DNA from: Streptomyces sp. NBC_01481
GTDB lineage: Bacteria; Actinomycetota; Actinomycetes; Streptomycetales; Streptomycetaceae
Reading direction: 5' to 3'
NCBI RefSeq assembly: GCF_026339995.1
Contig: NZ_JAPEPT010000003.1
Location: 124,001-188,000, forward strand
DNA length: 64,000 nt
Shown in pieces: positions 63,849-64,000 of the stretch. Under the pieces are notes generated by a model, which was given only the letters and a program-made list of their open reading frames with translations, had not been told where the DNA came from and searched no databases. Position numbers and translations under genes: made by a program. How positions within the stretch are numbered: position 1 is the first letter of the stretch; each line of letters starts with the position of its first letter.

Positions 63849-64000
63849 CTAAATCCCCTCCCGGCGGACCGCCGTCACCGCCTTGCGGGCCGCCACCAGG
63901 ACCGGGTCCCAGACCGGGGAGAACGGTGGGGCGTAGCCGAGGTCCAGAGTCGTCATCTGTTCCACCGTCATGCCCGCCGTGAGCGCCACCGCCGCGATGT
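63849..64000 (-). CDS. FAD-dependent pyridine nucleotide-disulfide oxidoreductase, C-terminus (partial)
   Basis: The last 50 codons of a leftward gene that begins beyond the window. The translated end (VALTAGMTVEQMTTLDLGY, APPFSPVWDPVLVAARKA) matches the C-terminal dimerisation domain of CoA-disulfide reductase/NADH oxidase-like flavoproteins. Confidence 0.75.
   Translation of the reverse strand, partial: IAAVALTAGMTVEQMTTLDLGYAPPFSPVWDPVLVAARKAVTAVRREGI

Overview
High-GC DNA with Streptomyces gene style (GTG starts, ATGA/GTGA overlaps, strong GGAGG sites). From about 30 kb rightward the gene order matches, from memory, the conserved chromosomal block around SCO5998-SCO6031 of S. coelicolor: murA-like, acnA, ngcEFG, rok7B7, xylose-type ABC genes, dxs, fadB/thiolase, rnd, hemE. 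I read the window as a biosynthetic gene cluster (1-29.5 kb) abutting this core region, with a decayed tyrosine-recombinase fragment at the junction.

Cluster, left operon (1-16.8 kb, all plus strand, mostly overlapping genes). It opens inside a polyketide synthase gene whose last domains are a vestigial AT linker, a carrier protein and a thioester reductase. Then come homologues of FkbK, FkbJ, FkbI and FkbH, which make a hydroxymalonyl-ACP extender; no FkbG O-methyltransferase is seen. A KAS III-like enzyme and a free-standing threonine-type adenylation enzyme follow. The FkbH homologue is fused to an HPr-kinase-like domain, and a free-standing paralogue of that domain lies 5.4 kb downstream. 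Around it are a CYTH triphosphatase-like protein, a tyrosine-phosphatase-fold phosphatase, an M1 aminopeptidase and an NDP-kinase-like protein, then a phosphopantetheinyl transferase and a type II thioesterase.

Cluster, middle and right (17-29.5 kb). A second threonine-type A-T protein is followed by a sugar-type ABC importer. A second operon encodes an AT-less KS-ACP protein, a PqqD-fold protein, an F420-dependent luciferase-like oxidoreductase and a free carrier protein. A divergent type II thioesterase with Cys in place of the nucleophilic Ser, a nucleotidyltransferase-fold protein, a 27-codon ORF and an MFS exporter end the cluster. No condensation, intact AT or radical-SAM gene is in the window. 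My reading (inference) is a small threonine-derived, hydroxymalonyl-extended, reductively released product, possibly phosphorylated or nucleotidylated during biosynthesis and unmasked by phosphatase and aminopeptidase. I do not recognise a known compound.

Core region (30-64 kb). An XRE-MurA fusion and aconitase share a near-identical 18-bp palindrome in their upstream regions. Next come a secreted FG-GAP protein, a large secreted GH92 alpha-mannosidase with a LacI-type operator, the ngcEFG-type GlcNAc/chitobiose importer, two MarR-like proteins, a ROK regulator, a xylose-type importer, dxs, an amino-acid permease, an NYN-domain protein, a fatty-acid beta-oxidation pair, RNase D, a LuxR-type response regulator, a DUF3000 protein, hemE, a membrane acyltransferase and the end of a flavoprotein. 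Two inverted copies of one MITE-like element sit exactly on the TAG stop codons of ngcE and dxs, and a third, unrelated MITE-like element follows the permease. No tRNA, rRNA or CRISPR array was seen.
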